DNA from: an uncultured Collinsella sp.
GTDB lineage: Bacteria; Actinomycetota; Coriobacteriia; Coriobacteriales; Coriobacteriaceae
Assembly: GCA_902494465.1 (NCBI GenBank)
Contig: CABUTH010000104.1
Location: 1 to 6,715, forward strand
Direction of reading: 5' to 3'
DNA: 6,715 nt
Shown here: positions 5,940-6,715 of the stretch, one piece after another
Layout: each line of letters begins with the position of its first letter
Position numbering within the stretch: the stretch's first letter is position 1
Position numbers and translations under genes: made by a program
The notes under the pieces: generated by a model
What the model was told of the DNA's origin: nothing
What the model saw: only the letters and a program-made list of their open reading frames with translations
Database searches by the model: none

Positions 5940-6715
5940 CTATTTTGCCACTTTGGGCTTAAAGGATTTTAGGCGCAGAGCGTTGCTTACGACACATACG
6001 CTCGACAGGCTCATGGCCGCGGCGCCAAACATCGGCGAAAGCTGCCATCCGGTGAGCGGGAAGAACACGCCCGCCGCCAGCGGAATGCCGATGCCGTTGT
6101 AGAACAGCGCCCAGAACAGGTCCTGCTTGATGTTGCGGATCGTGGCGCGCGAAAGCTCGATGGCGCGGGCGACGTCCATGAGGTCGCTGCGCATGAGCAC
6201 CACATCTGCCCCTTCTTTGGCGATGTCGGCGCCGGTGCCGATAGCAAGGCCCACGTCGGCGCGCGCCAGGGCGGGGGAGTCGTTGATGCCGTCGCCCACC
6301 ATGGCGACCTTACTGCCCGCATCCTGCAGCTCGCGCACGTGGCGCTCCTTGTCGGCGGGGAGGACGTCGGCGATGACCTGTTCGCTGCTCAGCCCCACGC
6401 GGCGGGCGATGGCCTCGGCCGTCACGCGGTTGTCGCCGGTGAGCATGCGCACGTCGACGCCAAGCGAGCGCAGTGCGGCGATGGCCCCGGCGCTCGTCTC
6501 CTTGACCTCGTCAGCCACGGCAATGGTGCCGGCAAGCTCGCCGTTCTTGGCAAAGAACAGCGGCGTCTTGCCCTCGGCGGCAAATTGTTCGGCAAGACCC
6601 GCGGGCACGGTAACGCCCAGCTCGTCCATCAGGCGTACGTTGCCGGCTGCAATGGCGTTTTGCCCTTCGCGCGCCGTAACGCCTCGTCCGGGCACGGCCG
6701 CAAAGTCCTCGACCA
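5940..6715 (-). CDS. copA: Cu(I)-exporting P1B-type ATPase, C-terminal third (partial)
   Basis: The last ~257 residues of a copper-exporting ATPase are visible; the frame runs off the right edge (the GTG at 6695 is an internal codon, preceded in frame by VEDFAA). In order: the end of the nucleotide-binding domain (VPGRGV); the phosphorylation-domain motifs LTGDN (visible residues 91-95) and MVGDGINDSPALARADVG (from about 138), which coordinate Mg and catalysis; GTGADIAKEGADVVLM; and two C-terminal membrane helices. The first of these has FYNGIGIPLAAGV (Tyr-Asn) and the second has MSLSSV (MxxSS), the helix 7 and 8 signature that marks Cu(I)/Ag(I) pumps of the P1B-1 type. The CPC, DKTG and HP motifs and any N-terminal metal domains are outside. 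It heads the copA-copZ-csoR set and moves copper out across the cytoplasmic membrane. Confidence 0.94.
   Translation of the reverse strand, partial: VEDFAAVPGRGVTAREGQNAIAAGNVRLMDELGVTVPAGLAEQFAAEGKTPLFFAKNGELAGTIAVADEVKETSAGAIAALRSLGVDVRMLTGDNRVTAEAIARRVGLSSEQVIADVLPADKERHVRELQDAGSKVAMVGDGINDSPALARADVGLAIGTGADIAKEGADVVLMRSDLMDVARAIELSRATIRNIKQDLFWALFYNGIGIPLAAGVFFPLTGWQLSPMFGAAAMSLSSVCVVSNALRLKSFKPKVAK

Overview
The window looks like chromosomal DNA from a high-GC gut Actinobacterium of the class Coriobacteriia, most likely Collinsella or a close relative. This is an inference from codon use, the style of the proteins and the palindromic intergenic repeats; there is no rRNA or marker gene here to prove it. 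No phage, plasmid, CRISPR or transposase gene is visible.

Layout: bases 1-4532 are read on the + strand and bases 4639-6715 on the - strand, meeting at a bidirectional terminator (4584-4621). The left part holds the end of gltB and a complete gltD, tightly coupled, encoding the two subunits of glutamate synthase for ammonia assimilation. A 353-base gene-free stretch with an unusual hairpin cluster follows. Next come a conserved-looking 235-residue protein of unknown function, a gap with a perfect 16-bp inverted repeat, and a metal-dependent amidohydrolase of the imidazolonepropionase/prolidase-like group with unknown substrate.

The right part, on the - strand, is a copper homeostasis cluster in the order copA (C-terminal part only, running off the window), copZ, csoR. 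These are a Cu(I)-exporting P1B ATPase, its small copper chaperone, and the copper-sensing repressor expected to control the set. Downstream of csoR lies a small membrane-anchored zinc-ribbon protein of unknown function.

All genes are ordinary families, and I do not see a new multi-gene system. The less ordinary content is between the genes: five of the intergenic gaps hold palindromes of different sequence (GTCCCC/GGGGAC, TGTCTCAATC, GACAAAGGG and GGGGACAGGT types, plus a ~100-nt structured element between copA and copZ). The copA-copZ element stands out because its stem is more complete in the copper operon transcript (G-U wobbles) than on the opposite strand. The gltD-downstream cluster stands out because one segment can pair with three alternative partners.
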